This document shows positions 11,488 to 24,035 of a stretch of DNA of 64,000 nt, piece by piece; the stretch's first letter is position 1; each line of letters opens with the position of its first letter. Below the pieces are notes generated by a model that saw only the letters and a program-made list of their open reading frames with translations, was not told the DNA's origin and made no database searches. This stretch comes from Takakia lepidozioides (taxonomy: Eukaryota; Streptophyta; Takakiopsida; Takakiales; Takakiaceae): assembly GCA_030704615.1 (NCBI GenBank), contig CM060733.1:16678001-16742000 (forward strand), written 5' to 3'. A program made the position numbers and the translations under genes.

Positions 11488-13166
11488 GCATGCTTAGCCC
11501 GGCTTAGCTAGCTTAGGAATCCGATTGCAAAAACTTGTATTGTACAAAACGTGCTATAAATGAAATGGATTCCAAATGTTGTGCGTCCTATTTTGTTTGG
11601 AATGATGATGCATGGTATGGTTGGCTAGTGTGTAGAATGCATGCTAGCTTATAAAAGTGGGAGAGGTAAATTGGGTTAATCGTGTGTTTGCGTAGTGCCG
11701 AAATCGGGTGACCCCCATCCAAGGGGCAAGGAAACTTGCGCCTTCTTTGGGAGTTCACGTGCTAGTGCGCACCTGGCGCGTGCGCGTACTATAACTGCGC
11801 TACCGAAGGGGTTGCCTTGTAGTGCGGGCTAACGCGGAAGCTACGTGCTTCCGTTCACATACTATAATCGTGTAGCCCCGGGACGAAGTCGTAGTGCGGC
11901 TTCGGCGTGTTCCCGTACCTCAGGCCAGCATTCCAAGGCGGACCCAATTGTAGTGATTGGGACGCACGGTTGGTTCAAGGTTATCTTCCTAGTCAAAGAG
12001 GGTTCCAGGGAACCCTTGCTCAAGGTGATGCCAAAAGCGGCATCATGAGCGGTCGCAAGCAATGTTGTTGCAGTAAGGCAATTCGATCCTCGGGGAGGAT
12101 CGTTACTTGGCCTTGAAGTAGGCCAAGAAGAGTGCACTGGGAGGAGCTTGAGAGGCTCCACCCTTGGCCGGGACTTGGAGGAAGTCGGCCGAACTAGCTA
12201 GTGGAGAGTAGAGTCAAGTGTGGGGTTTGGTTCTTTGCCATGGGACGCCATGGTGCGGAAACAAACTCCTTGATGTGGGACGCCACAACTTGGATGTTCG
12301 TTTCTACAAAATGGACAAGTCGATGAGGACATCGACTCCCTGTTGGTAGGGGTGTGTGTCGCGGCCCTTTGCCTTGAGGGCAAGGGGGGTCGGGACACAA
12401 GAGGGGCTGCCCCTGTGGTGGGGGCAGTAGCAGCGATAGGTACGGGGGCTGAAGCACCCTTGAGTGCCCAAGGCACTCAAGGAGGCGGAGGCGCTCACTA
12501 GGTGGAGCCCCGCACACCGGGTTGCGGTGGGGGTGGCTCCACAAGGGGTGGTGGTAGCTTAGCGGGACTTAGTGGGGGTGGCATAGGACTCACCATGGGG
12601 TGGAGACCTCGAGGTGGGAGTCGTGGGGAGTCTTGGGACTCATCACGGTCCATTGGGGCCGCGGTGAGTGGGCCAAGACTCACCACGACTCACCACCGGG
12701 AATCGAGGGTCTTCGTGGTGGTTCGCCATAAAATGGCATGGCTGGTTGTGAAACCCCCGCGGACAGCTACATAAGTATATATAGGGAGTAGTAACCCTGA
12801 GAACGGTGCAAGCCCGTTGGTGACCAAAAACTAGTGAGTAAGCGAGCGAGCCGGAAAGCGACCAAAGAGTGGGGAGCTGTTCCGGACTGCCAACTACCAA
12901 AGGGAATTCCCGCTGGTTCCAAATCGGTGGAGGGTTCTTTGGGAGAACAAAGGGGGACCGTTATGCCCCGGTGAGCAGCCGAAGCTCCAAGTTGGCCCGG
13001 CGGCCAGGTTGGGAGTCAGGCGCGCGCATCAAAGCGAGTAACTATGACTTGAGGGGGAGCTTACCGGAGGGAGGTGCGCGACACATGGCATCCTTGAAAG
13101 CCCAAGGGCTCGGGCACGTGCCACTTCTCTTTCCCACAACCTGTCATCTCAGGTGTTCTGTCTACA
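11488..13166 (+). repeat. Probable 3' LTR of the chromovirus
   Basis: Just after the pol stop a purine run GGGGGAGGAAA (about 11477-11487) has the form of a polypurine tract and is followed by TG. Within the next 1.7 kb there is no conserved reading frame, but there is a TATA-like element near 12776. The right end is guessed as the CA at about 13166, since no second LTR of this family is in the window to compare. The left edge is fair; the right edge is weak. Confidence 0.45.
12776..12783 (+). promoter_or_regulatory. TATA-like box in the LTR
   Basis: TATATATA lies in the 3' third of the proposed LTR, where a U3 promoter would be expected. It is followed by a less AT-rich stretch that could be R-U5. 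Position is the only support. Confidence 0.3.
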
Positions 13167-13169
13167 GGG

Positions 13170-14900
13170 GTGATTAATTGGAAGTCCTCCGCATAGGCGA
13201 GGGGAACTCATTTTTGTTGGGGAGCCTCTTCAATGCTGTTTGTGCACGCCGTTGCAGGGGGCCGGATTCTCCTTTGCAGAGATTCCTCAATTTGGCTCTG
13301 CCACTCCCATTTCACTACCATCAATTCCCTCCTCCTGCAATCTCAATTTGAAAGGTTCAGCCGCACATCCTTTGGCAGAGAAGACAGTTGACATTTTGTG
13401 TGAACTCATAGATTCCACAACATGATGAAAAGTTACACTCAACAGCAAACCATTTAAAAGCCATCACGATGCTTCCCATCATAACTAGAATCTTTTCAAC
13501 AAGACACTGAGAGAAATGACCAAAATCGACTCAAACAACGACATCCTGGAAAACGACCTGTCTCTACAGTTCGTGTGTGTGTGAGGAATCGGAGGACGTA
13601 CGTGGAATTTCAATTTTCACGATTGACGACGTTGTGATCTTGGGCATATGGTTGAATGTGTATGAAATGTGTGCATTGAAGTGTGAACAACCTGACTACA
13701 AGGCCAGAACCTGCGCCACTTGTCTTAGGCCATCTCCAAATCACGTTTCGGCGGACAATCCCGTTCCGTTGCCGTGAAATTGCACCGTGGCGGGAAGGGA
13801 GTCCATTTGTGTGGGTCTATCACCATGGCGGGAAGGGGGGCATGTTAAAAATGGAGCATCGCCCTGCCACTTCACTCATTTGCTATTTGCAGCTTCTTCC
13901 ACCATCTTTCTTACTTAATTCTGATTCTTGCAATGCTGCCCTTGAGACGGCAACTGCAAGTGACCGGATCCTTTGATCGTCGCATTCAAAGACACTTACG
14001 TGTAGCAGATCGCAGACCCCCAAATGCCTGGAGAGAAAGCCAGAGGGCAGTGAATGCATGCACGGTTGTTTTGCACTGGTTGGGACGGAGTGGGGTGCAG
14101 AGGAGGCGTGTTGTGCCCGAGTTCGCATGCCTAGCATCCTGCAGCCGGCGGCTTTTGCACGTTGGGCAGCAGTACCCTCTGCTGTATGATTACCATTTGT
14201 GGTACAGACTCACCGGCCTCCCCTGTCCACTTGGGTCTTGGGACAACGACTTATGGAGTATGTAGACAGAGTTGCACGTCGCGTAGGTACACCAAAATCT
14301 CCCATGTAACATAAACCCATTTCTCATTCATGCTTGCATGTGATCCATTGGGTAATTTCCATGTTCTCCCAGCTGATGTGGGTTCGCAAATTCTCGGTGT
14401 GTAGGTGTGTGTGTGAGGACCTCAACCTGGCATGGTGCGATGGGTGTCGAATGGACCCTTCTCTGCGATGGGAGAACCACTACAGTTGAGTTTGTTTTTG
14501 GTGAATCATTTGGCAGAGCACTGTGTTCACTTCTCACACATCATGCGCATTTTCTCCAAGAATGCATGTAAAGCGGAGCCATACACGGCATCATTGCAGT
14601 GTGTTTCCTTCGCCTAATTTTGAACGGAAAAAAGTTAACGGATCCATGTCAGTTGTGTGAATCACTACATCTAGTTGTCTGGAGGATTGTAAGTGGTTTA
14701 GGTCGAAAAGGCCATAGTGTCGGATGCACGACACGTGTTCATATTTGAAATCAACAACGGCCGGATCTTCACTACAGATCGGGGGGGTGTGTGATCACAC
14801 TCCCCTCCTTGTCCTTCTTTCCTCCTTTGCATGTCTTGGTCTTCCTGCTCGTCTTTGTCTTGGTCATGGTCTATGTCCTCGCTCGTCTTCATCTTTGTCA
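13170..14900. other. No gene recognised
   Basis: Mixed-composition sequence between the chromovirus LTR and the En/Spm-like gene. Short frames exist on both strands but none shows a known motif. CACTACAG occurs near 14477 and 14770, upstream of the En/Spm-type gene, but no matching inverted terminal repeat with a target-site duplication was found downstream. Confidence 0.4.
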
Positions 14901-14906
14901 TGGTCT

Positions 14907-17900
14907 ATGTCCACGCCTAGTAAGAAGCGGTCGACCGCCGAGGCAGCATCACCTCCTCCCACTTCTGCACATTCCAGCCCCGCGGTGCGAAGGAGCCCCC
15001 GCCTGGCTCGACTGAATCCGGTACAGATGGCGTCAGTGCGAGAGGGAAGGCAGTGCGGTGGGCGGTCTTCGAGTTCGGATTTTGACACAAGCGAGTATAG
15101 CATGGGCGACGACGATGAGGTGGAGGACAGTTCGGAGGAAATTGCACCTCCATCTGCAGAGTCTCTCCAAAAGGTGCGCAAACAGCACAAAACCGCTGCG
15201 CATGAGGTGACTTCTACCCCTACTTGTGTTCTTGTTTTCTGGGCGTTGAGTTCTCCTGAAACTGAAACTGGGATGCACATATCCACAAAGTTGTTCAAAC
15301 GGATGTCGTAGTATACAGGGCAGTAGAAGAAGAAGTGTTCTTCAGTTTCAATTTCCTTGATGCGCCCTATGCAAGCTGGACATAGGCGGTCCTCCCGTTG
15401 CAGGTTTTCCCATCTGCCAGTCTTTATCCGTAGGTTGTGGGAACCCACCCTGAACCGCCCCAATGCCCTCAAGAGGGAAGGAGGTAAGGGTGCTGAAAGG
15501 TAATTTGGTCCGAAGATTATATCATCGCGGAGCACCAAGAATGTCTCTCGATAGAAGTGGAGCTTTGTTGTGAGATTGGGTAGCATCCAAGTTCTCTTGA
15601 CATGTAATTCCATAAGCTCTCTCCGAATGAGTCTGTTGCGGTCATGTCTAGATGTGATGTCCACCTCATGTGGGTTCATTGGTAATAGGAAAACAGTAGA
15701 AAGTCCGTTACGTTTCAATAAACTGTCCACTCTAGCATACCAGGAGTTCCCGAAACCTGCAGCTTTGAGCCTCATAGATGTTGTGAGGGCCCTTGCCACT
15801 AGCCCTTTGGGTGGAAGGGCCTGCAATCTATGGAGAAAGATTGTAAGCCTGAACTGTGCCTCGGATTACAATGGTACACATGCGAACGCTGCACCTAGGA
15901 TCTGAGATGGAGTTGTGCTCCTGGCGCCAAGCATTGCTTGGAGAAAAGATGACTGTAATGGTTCCAAATTCTTTTCCCACCAGGAGACAGGGACAGCAGG
16001 TGCCCAAAACTCACAACCATTGATGGTAGCAGGGCTGACAACGGTGTCAAACAACCACTTTTTGGTCGGGGGATGCCGCAGATGTATTTGCTTGCATTTG
16101 GCGTGAAGGCGGACGGAGGCCGCCTTACCTTTAGTCAATCTGTCCAAGGCAGTGGCTGCAAAGTGAAACTTGGGGGAGTGGATAACCAGACCTAGGTACC
16201 GGTATGATTTGACAATCTCAATTTCCTGCTGGTTGAAGATGAATCTACGATCAGCCTGGCCATTGAAGACCATGATCTTGGTCTTGCTGAGATTGACTTG
16301 CATCCCATAGTCTTTGCAGAATTGTTCCAAAATTTTGATATGGCGTTGCAGAAAGACCGGAGATTGTACCAAAAGGGCAACATCATCAGCGTAGAGGAGA
16401 TCTGATTGGGCAGAAAATGAAGTTAGGCAGAAAACATCCCTGAACATGTTTTCAATTTGTGTCATGGGGGAGGACATCGTGGAAAAACCTTCGGGTCTAC
16501 CACTGTGTGCAGAGGGACTAGTTTTTAGGTCAAGGAAATGTTGCTTTGTCACGTCATTGCACCTGCGTTGGAGTACGCATTTGCTATATGCGTTGATAAC
16601 TCCAACGAGGCTAGGTCTGCAATATCCTTTCAATTGAATTGTGTCTGCACCTGTGTTTACCAACATTGAGAGTCTTTAGGCCTTTTGGGGCTCCGTTGCT
16701 GGGCTCCGCCATACAGCCATTTGCTGATTGTGTGAATAGATGTCCACTGGATATGTGCAAAACCCGGATGGATGTTCTGTTTCCTGGTAAGTTTCATGTG
16801 GTACTGATGTGAACCCGCCCACATTCTGTTTCTTCACCAATGAATGGGCTTACATGTTATGAGGACATTCTGTCCCTCTCCTTTTCAGTTTTTGGCACTT
16901 TGCGCTGCAGGGGAGTGGGTTTGAGGTCAGCCAATCCATAGTTGTGGTTGTGGGATGGTTTGTGTCTGGTGACGTTGTGTTCAGTAGGACTACAGCTGAT
17001 GCACCTTGTGTGTGGGATGTTTTTGGCAGCGGAAGGGGAGTGAAGCTGCAGCAAAGCACTCGCAGCCACCACACAATGCCAACCAACACCAACCTTGGCA
17101 CCCACCCCCTGCCGGATGGTCTCCACAACATAGTGCACCATGGGGAGCCCCCCCTGCTTCGGGGTCGTGGCACTGGCTTCCTGATGTTGCCACGTCACAA
17201 TAGGGGCCTCCCACATCTCCATACGGCCCTCCCCCCTCCGGCACACATCAGTCACCCCCCACAACGTATGACGGCGCTGCTCCAGAGCATGGGGGCAGGA
17301 AACGGACATCAGAGCTGAGGAAGGAACGACGTCATGCCATGAAACAATGGGAAGGAGATGGAGAGGGAAGGGTGGCTGCAAGGCTAAAGCGCCACAAGGT
17401 GGAGGTGCATGGAAATGGAGTCATCAATGCTGGCTGCGAAGGTAAGGAACACTGGCAGCGTGATTTGCATGGCCTGGCATTGCGTTACCTTGACTCAAGC
17501 GTACAAGACATTGACCAGTAGTCCCAGAGTGCCATGTCAACAGTAATAGAGGGCATAAATGGAATGTACGAGTACACACCTATCCCTGCCAATCGTGATT
17601 TTATAGTGAAGCAATGTGGGAAGATAATGAAAGGAGAAAGAGCAAAACTGAAAGATAAATGGGCGAAGACTGGTGTGAGGCCAATGAACACTGAACCCGC
17701 CTATTGGGATAAGCTTGTTGCCTACTGGGAGTCCCCTCGTGGACTTGCAAAGGCTGAAGGGATGAAGCAAGCGCGTGCTTGTGTCACGAACCCCTCGCGT
17801 TGGGGCCGGGCAGGAGTTGCAGGCCAAGCAGCCCGTTTGGTAATCTCCCTCACCCCCTTCTCATTGCTCTTACGTTGTGGCATGTTCTGATGGAAGAGAC

Positions 17901-20489
17901 ACCCACGAGTGGGTTTTATTGCTTGTGCAGAATTAGTTGTTATGTGATATGCAGGGCAGTGCTTTGTCCATATGCTCCTGGCATTTTGTACTGACAGTGT
18001 GTGGATGGGCAAATACAGAAAAGACACAAAGCGCGGAGCCCGTCACTGTCTGAGCTCGGGGCGGAGTGCAAGAATGCTGCGACTGGCACCCCATCAGAGT
18101 CTGTTTTGAGCCAGATATGTTTTGAAGTCCAGTTTCCATTCATGAATCTGTTGTTGTACTAAGATTTGGTGGGTATGTGGGGCCCCCACGCATGGTACAC
18201 GAGGGGTGTTATGCCAAACCTAGCCATCTCCGAATGCCTAAAATCCTGCACATTCGGCCTCTTCTTCTGGTTTTTAACTGTACGGGTGGGTGTTTGTATG
18301 CGTAGGGAGCGGGGAACTCAATGGCAGCCCGCATCGGGGCCTTGGAGAGGCTTGCGGCTCTCTCTGCGGAGCGGGAGAGGGGAATGGAAGCACAACTGAA
18401 GAAGATAGTGGAACTCATGATGGGGCAAAAAGGGGGTGTGACGGGTGGCATTATGGAAGACCCCCCTGCTGCGACCATTGTACCTAACAAGGAGGAAGTA
18501 ATTGTAGTGGGTAGGGATGTGACAGAGGTCCGGGCTGTTGTTGATGATATTCACAATGGGGGGCAGGGTCCACTCGTTGAAGAGGGAGAGGTCCAGCAAG
18601 TTGGTGGGGATGACATGGACGATGGGGGGGTCATTGCTCATGATGGGGGAAAAGGGGAAGCTGTAGGGGGAGAGGGTGGTAGTTTGCCTGGTCCAGGCTG
18701 CAGGGGGACCGAAACTTTGCCCTCCAGGGTGACTGTTGTCTCCCAACCCACTGAGGTGAGACCCCGTGACACCCCTTCAAAAGCTCCTTTCATAGAAAAG
18801 TCGAAACTAATTGTTCTAGACCTGAACGGGATCCTGTGCCACTCTATTCCTAACTTTCAGCCCAACCCGAGGCGTCATTGGCCATGGGTGTTGACCACCA
18901 ACAAGTATGTTTTCCCAAGGCCCCAGGTCTGCGAGTTTTTAAACCTTCTCTTCCGGTATTTCTACGTTGGGATATGGTCCTGTGCTTCCGAGGGGAATGT
19001 TGCAGACATCTTCAAAGTGGTCATGCAGGGGGTCAAGGGTTCTCCCCTCTTTGTGTGGTCACAAGAGGAGTGTGACCCCTTGACAGAGCCACACCCCAAA
19101 AAAGGGCCTGCCGTATAGAACTTACAGAAGAGACTGTCGAGGGTGTGGTCGGAATTTTCTGGATTTAACGAATCCAACACCCTCCTAGTGGATGATTCAC
19201 CACACAAGGGGAGGGGGAACTCCCCTTTGAACATGGTCCATCCATTGTTGTTTGATGTCACTGGCAATGTCAGTGAGAGGCCCGATTAAGACTACCTTTT
19301 AGAAACAGTCTGGCCCTACTGCCAAGATTTGTTTTGCTCCAAGGATGTGCGTGTCTTCACAAGCACGCGGAAGCTGACCCCGACTGGCAGCTTGAATGTG
19401 GGAGAGGATGGGGTCGTTGGGGGAAGTACTTCTGCGCCCATGCAGGTGAAACTAACCTTACTGTTTGCAACATAACATCGAAGCCAAAGTCCATGTTTGT
19501 TTTGTTCCCCCCGGATGCCCTCTCACGCAAGGCTGGCACTATATGTTTTGCAGGGACCACATGTACAGGGAGTGGCAGTGGGGTCGAATGTGAAGAAGGT
19601 GGGTCCTACGCCTACGACCATAGTGCTACGGCGGCAGCATTCCCGATTTCCCCCCCCGGCATGAGGAGGCAGCGCCCAAGGTTGTTCCCAGCCCCTCTCC
19701 GCAAACCTATTTGGTTGGTTTCCTTTATGGATACACTTCCTGAAGCGTTGCAATGTGTATTCATTGCAGGTGAGCAAGAGGAGTGGGCTGTCCCCGGCAC
19801 CATCATCGCAGCAGGACGTGGTTCCCCAGGCATGCATTCATGGCTCCTTGCTTTGCCTGGCTGGTTTTTAGTAGGGTTATTTTTGCCAGAAGTTGTAGTG
19901 CTAGGGTCTGAGCAGGGTGTTTGTTAGCTTGCTCCGTGGAGGTGTGTTTATACCATTGCAACCACCAGAGTTCATGTTATTCTTATCCGTCTGACTAAAC
20001 CTCTTTTTGCTGCTGCAGTTGAAGACACGTGGGCAGCTTTTCTCAGTTGCCACCCTCAGCGACGAGCTTCGCTTCAAGGTACGTTGGTACACCGTGAATT
20101 GGCTGCTGATTCAGTATTGTGGCAACCAAGATCGTTTCCATGCCCAGCTGCGCTTGACTTTCACCCTGTCATTGCTATGTTTGTTGCTGAGTGGACCCTG
20201 ATGTTGGTGTCTGCAGATATCAGATCCTGTGTTTCTCCTGAACCCCCATGACAAGCGGTCAAAGACAGCCGCCGCCAAGGCGGAAGTGGTGGGAATAGCC
20301 GGGGTTGACAAGTTCCACTGCAAGGACATTCGATCCGGGTGGTACAAGGTGAAAGTCCACGAGATCATGCTTCCAAGTGTTACATTGCCTTGCCCAAATG
20401 TGGACGATGCCCCCCCACTAGCGCACGTGAAAGGCACGGCGACTCTGTGGCCAGAGAAGAGTATGAGGAAAGGTGAAAGTATCAAGTGA
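14907..20489 (+). pseudogene. En/Spm-type transposase-like gene carrying an FCP1-like phosphatase domain
   Basis: Six exons with phase-0 GT-AG joins: 14907-15173, 17030-17839, 18306-19445, 19554-19769, 20019-20078 and 20217-20489 (about 920 codons). The N-terminus is Ser/Pro-rich (RRSPRLARLNP), then acidic. Exon 2 ends in a Transposase_24-like segment (YWDKLVAYWES, GRAGVAGQAARL). Exon 3 opens with a coiled coil (LERLAALSAERERGMEAQL), then holds an FCP1/NLI-interacting HAD-like domain: VLDLNGILCHS at about 18820, WSCASEGN, FVWSQEECD, LLVDDSPHKG at 19185. The last exon (FLLNPHDKRSKTAAAK, GWYKVKVHEIMLP) resembles the C-terminus of plant En/Spm proteins. In-frame stops are TAG 17201, TAG 17519, TAG 19116, TAA 19287 and TGA 19662, all of CAG, CAA or CGA type. 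DLNG replaces the classical DxDx(T/V), as is usual in one plant FCP1 subgroup. Exon 4 is the least certain. Intron 1 holds an antisense LINE. Confidence 0.65.
15207..16670 (-). pseudogene. LINE reverse transcriptase, 5'-truncated, antisense in an intron
   Basis: From 16666 down the minus strand encodes the second half of a non-LTR reverse transcriptase. It has LLYADDVALLVQ (active site YADD, about 16390), then the thumb and a C-terminal region to about 15230. That region has a zinc-binding pattern CPAC followed by ETEEHFFFYCP. The two halves share one frame and are separated only by TAA at 15866-15868, where CAA would restore the frame. The fingers, the endonuclease and ORF1 are missing, which is typical of truncated LINE insertion. 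Both ends fall inside intron 1 of the En/Spm-like gene, so it inserted into that gene or its precursor. Confidence 0.85.
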
Positions 20490-21590
20490 CATTTCATGTT
20501 TGTAGTCCCTGTTGGGTGTGTAATGATACTCATAGAAGTGTGTATGATACTCACGTTACCAGTTTTGAACATTTGGGCCATGACAGTTTAAGTGATGTCC
20601 GGCAACCATGTATGTTGGCATTTAGTCTTGCTCATATGCAGGTGTGCCGTGACGGTCTCTAATTTGAATGTAATATCACATTTCCTGACTTGTCGTCGTG
20701 TCCGTCCACCTTCTATGTGTATGTGTGATGGTCTTTGGTCTCCCTGTTGCCTCGTCTATTTGGTTCATTAGCGTGATGTTGTGCATGCATCGTGGTCTGT
20801 GTTCTCAGTCTCGCCTAGTATCATTGCTTCTCAATTCCCCCTGCATATGGGTGAACCACTAAAACCAGTAGAATGCATCAGAACCATATTTTCAGCTTAG
20901 AATGCAGGTCAGTTGGAAACTCACACAAACCACTACAAGTGCTCATTTTTCGTGCTTTCCTACTGTAGTGCAACCAACTAGCACAGTGGCAGCGGAGTTG
21001 GCCAAAGCAGTCCCGAGATGGCACAGGCACTCTGCGTCTTTCCACTAGCAGTCGTACGCGTCACTGCCATTGCGTGGGGATGACGCCACGCGTCGACCCA
21101 CACACTCTCCACGTGGTCCCCGTGGATTCGTCTGCCGAAAGTTGTACAGTTGACTTCGCCAGTGGCTATTGCGACGTCACATGCAGCACTCCAAGTGATG
21201 TGGCCGACTACGATGTGGCGTCTTGGGGCCGTGGCCACGCGGCAGCATTGCCGCTCGTCGCGGCGCCGCCACATCGGCATCCACGTCCGCATCCACGTCC
21301 GCGTCCATGTGTCACCGCGCCCCGGGTGAGTCAGTCCACTCATCCGGAGGGAAAAGTCAAAGTCAGCCCAAAAGGTCAGACACACGGGCGGCCCGCCTGG
21401 TTACGCCACGTGGTTCTTCAGCATTAATCGCATTAATCGCTGAGCAGTTGTTCGCGCGTCTGCGTCCTTTACTACTCCAATCATTGGATGTCCAACCCAA
21501 CTACCACGTCTGTTGTAACTAGTCTGTTGTAACTTCCAGTCGATCCCTGTTTTTTGACTTTTACGACTCAAAATGAGTCGTTACCCCAGT
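20490..21590. other. No gene recognised; short GC-rich repeat
   Basis: Downstream of the En/Spm-like gene. Around 21275-21305 the 12-mer CATCCACGTCCG is repeated about three times within a GC-rich patch. CACTACAAG at about 20932 and CTGTAGTG at about 20964 are CACTA-like but do not form a convincing terminal repeat. No coding motifs are seen. Confidence 0.35.
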
Positions 21591-21620
21591 GGTAAATGAC
21601 ACGAATGCTTCTAGTGTATT

Positions 21621-21923
21621 TTGAGGGTTCGAGAGGTATTGCCCTCAGGAGTCCTGATCTTGGAGGGTTGGGATGGCATGATTTGGAAGGACCATGTGCG
21701 TAATTGCACGCCATGTCACCTTCCAAATGTTGTTGGAAGGGTTGACCCAAACCTGGTAGTGGCACCTGCAAGTTTGAGGTGCATGTTATGTGGGTCTGCT
21801 AGAGGGGCAGCCACCATGTTGGTGTGTGATCAATGCTCTAGAGGTTGGCATATGGGATGCTTGACTCAACCTCTTGAGATGGTTCTTGATGGGGATTGGT
21901 TATGTCCGCATTGCATTGGATAG
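21621..21923 (+). CDS. PHD-finger protein fragment, possibly a retroelement pol tail
   Basis: A 100-residue frame whose second half is a clear PHD zinc finger, Cys4-His-Cys3. CMLC is followed by MLVCDQCSRGWHMGC and ends in WLCPHC, with the expected Trp two residues before the last Cys pair. PHD fingers bind histone H3 tails, commonly methylated Lys4. The first half (VLILEGWDGMIWKDHV, NCTPCHLP) has the look of a retroelement integrase C-terminal segment in which a PHD finger stands in place of a chromodomain. No integrase core is seen upstream, so the piece is isolated. It could also be one exon of a host chromatin gene. Confidence 0.6.
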   Translation: MRVREVLPSGVLILEGWDGMIWKDHVRNCTPCHLPNVVGRVDPNLVVAPASLRCMLCGSARGAATMLVCDQCSRGWHMGCLTQPLEMVLDGDWLCPHCIG

Positions 21924-22620
21924 TGGGAGTGGATACAACCATGGAAGGCTAACAAGAAATGCAAGGCCAAGCTACGAGGAGACCAACACACGAGATCCTG
22001 GCTCAAGTTCACAGATTGCAAGACGGCGACTAACGATGGGGCTGCTCTTATACCTGGCCTTTTGGTCTATAGAGTTTTGAGTACAATAGGGACAGTGATA
22101 GAGGACTTAGTACGGCTGTGGCTATTACATCTTGTAGCTATCTGGAGTTAGAGGGACCTAACCACCAGCTAAGGGGGCGATTGTGGCAGACTACTTTATT
22201 GTGTATATATGTGTGGTGTGGTTTGGACAGCGATGTAGTTGTGTAGCGATACATATGCGCACGACAGCTGTCAAGTTAAATAAACACAGTGTGAAACTAA
22301 CTAGAATAAATCTAATTATTTGTATTTAACACTAACCATATTTTTAGCCAATAACCATATTGTTAATAGTTGAGTTATTGAAGGGGAAAAAAAGAGTTAA
22401 ATCTAAAAGGGTGTCGCCTCAGGCGTCAACCATGACCAAGATGAAAAATGAAGCATGGGAACAATTGCATGGCGGCTCTTGTTGCTCAGGGCTACTCAGA
22501 TATCAGATGGCTGGCAGAAAAGATGGGTGTACCCTTTCTTTTCTGCCTTTCTCGACTGGGGACATTATGCTTAGTTATTTTGTGACACTGTCAAGGAATA
22601 GATTTGTGGGGATGAGACTG
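21924..22620. other. No gene recognised; AT-rich
   Basis: An AT-rich stretch with TG-rich runs near 22200 and no supported frame. It may be non-coding remains of the element that carried the PHD finger. Confidence 0.3.
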
Positions 22621-22623
22621 GGG

Positions 22624-23388
22624 TCAAGTAAAAAACTTGAAGACATTTTGTCCTCCATGACTCAACTTGATATCCCTTTCCAACTCTGTTGCTTGTTGCC
22701 TACTCTCAAAATACTTAGGTCCATGATCAACAAAGTTGTCAAAGTTAATATAGCACTCCGGATCACAACTATCTAGAGAGCTGTCAGATTTCTCAGACCT
22801 TGGCGACCACGCATCTGCCTCATTTAGATTAGCATAGTCATTACTACCAGGAGAACCCAACGAAACAACAAGGGCTGGAATGCAAGCAGTAGGCTCAGGA
22901 AGTGGCGACGCTGGCAAGGTAACATTGTCAGGCCGCGCGCCGTTAGTTGTGTCAGCAACAGCAAGAACATCAGCAGGGTGAGAAACGATAGGGTTGGCTT
23001 CAACAACGGGAGGAGCAACAATAACAACACCAGCAGAACAGGAAGTGGCAGCAGGGTTAGTCTCCACACTAGGATTAGCTTCAACAGTAAGCGCCACACT
23101 AATCTGAAAAATAGGCTCTCCCCATCTCTGCGAGCTACACAAGACAAGTCATGAACGGCAGCCATCCCTTGCAATCACACCCCAACACGCAACGTAAGAC
23201 GACAATATCGCAACAGCAGGAGAAAATATGGCAAGGCGAAGATCCGCCATTGATAACACGCATTAGCAAACCACTTAGGCAGCAGGATGTAGAGCAGATC
23301 CCGTGAAAAGACCTAACTGACCCTGACATCACGTGCAAGATCCACCAACGCCTATGGTACCCGGCTTCTCTCCACCATAAAACAAGCC
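22624..23388 (-). pseudogene. 5' internal part of an LTR retroelement (possible gag N-terminus)
   Basis: Directly inside the minus-strand LTR at 23389-23830. One frame of 172 residues (23142-22624) is Pro/Ala/Val/Ser-rich, with repeated EANP/ETNP and SLDSCDPE, and ends in FKFFT. No zinc knuckle or protease is seen. Its position after the LTR suggests a gag leader region. The alternative frames are Leu-rich and look unnatural. The family is assigned only through the LTR it adjoins, and the element is truncated at about 22.4 kb. Confidence 0.4.
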
Positions 23389-23830
23389 TGAAGCATATAC
23401 TCATTTCCTCTCAAGAAGCAAGATTTCACAACAAAGGGGCGAGCGGAAAGAGCAGACAACGCGCGAGAAGAAAATCAAACACACGGATCTGACACAAAGC
23501 AGCTCTCATCCAAAGCTTGTACACTCACTTCACATATACACTAACACCCGAGTACACTGCCCTGACCTTGTGTCAGGGCGCCGTCTTTCTACAAAAGACC
23601 TAGCTTCAGTTGTCCGCCGCGTGGCGAGGCGTCACAAGTCAAAACCCACGGCGCCGTTTAATCACCCTAGATCAGATGAAGGGCCAGGATGTGGCCACGA
23701 GCCAAAACTAACCCTAACCTAGATATCATTGTAACGGTTTAATGACATTATATGCCAAAAAAATATACTATGGATGTCGCCGTTTTGGATGAAACGGGCC
23801 ATTTCTAGTCTAGGAAAGTATGGGCCATCA
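23389..23830 (-). repeat. LTR, minus orientation, same family as 37385-37821
   Basis: Reading the minus strand, the sequence starts TGATGGCCCATAC and ends ATATGCTTCA. It matches the plus-strand LTR at 37385-37821 over its whole length with few differences (roughly nine bases in ten or better by eye). The TG...CA ends agree in both copies. The TATA box of the other copy is altered here by a small insertion. Confidence 0.88.
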
Positions 23831-24035
23831 CAGGCCGCGACATAGGAGACGTACTTGCATACATAGGGGATTGCACTTGGGCTTAGATGACACTTGGACC
23901 AACGGCACATGCTACCCTAGTATGTATTAAAGAACAGGCGAATATTTCAGATATAGGGTTATCAACATAAATTCCATAACTAAAGATAATGAATGGTGTA
24001 TAGTTATTTATTTATTTTTATTTTTTAAATTAAGG

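Noticed and set aside
16857-17381. Minus-strand frame of 174 residues
   Set aside because: It is the antisense shadow of exon 2 of the En/Spm-like gene, whose splice phases and composition are better.
14477-20971. CACTA terminal inverted repeats around the En/Spm-like gene (CACTACAG at 14477 or 14770; CTGTAGTG near 20964)
   Set aside because: Only about eight bases match and the flanking three bases do not form a target duplication.
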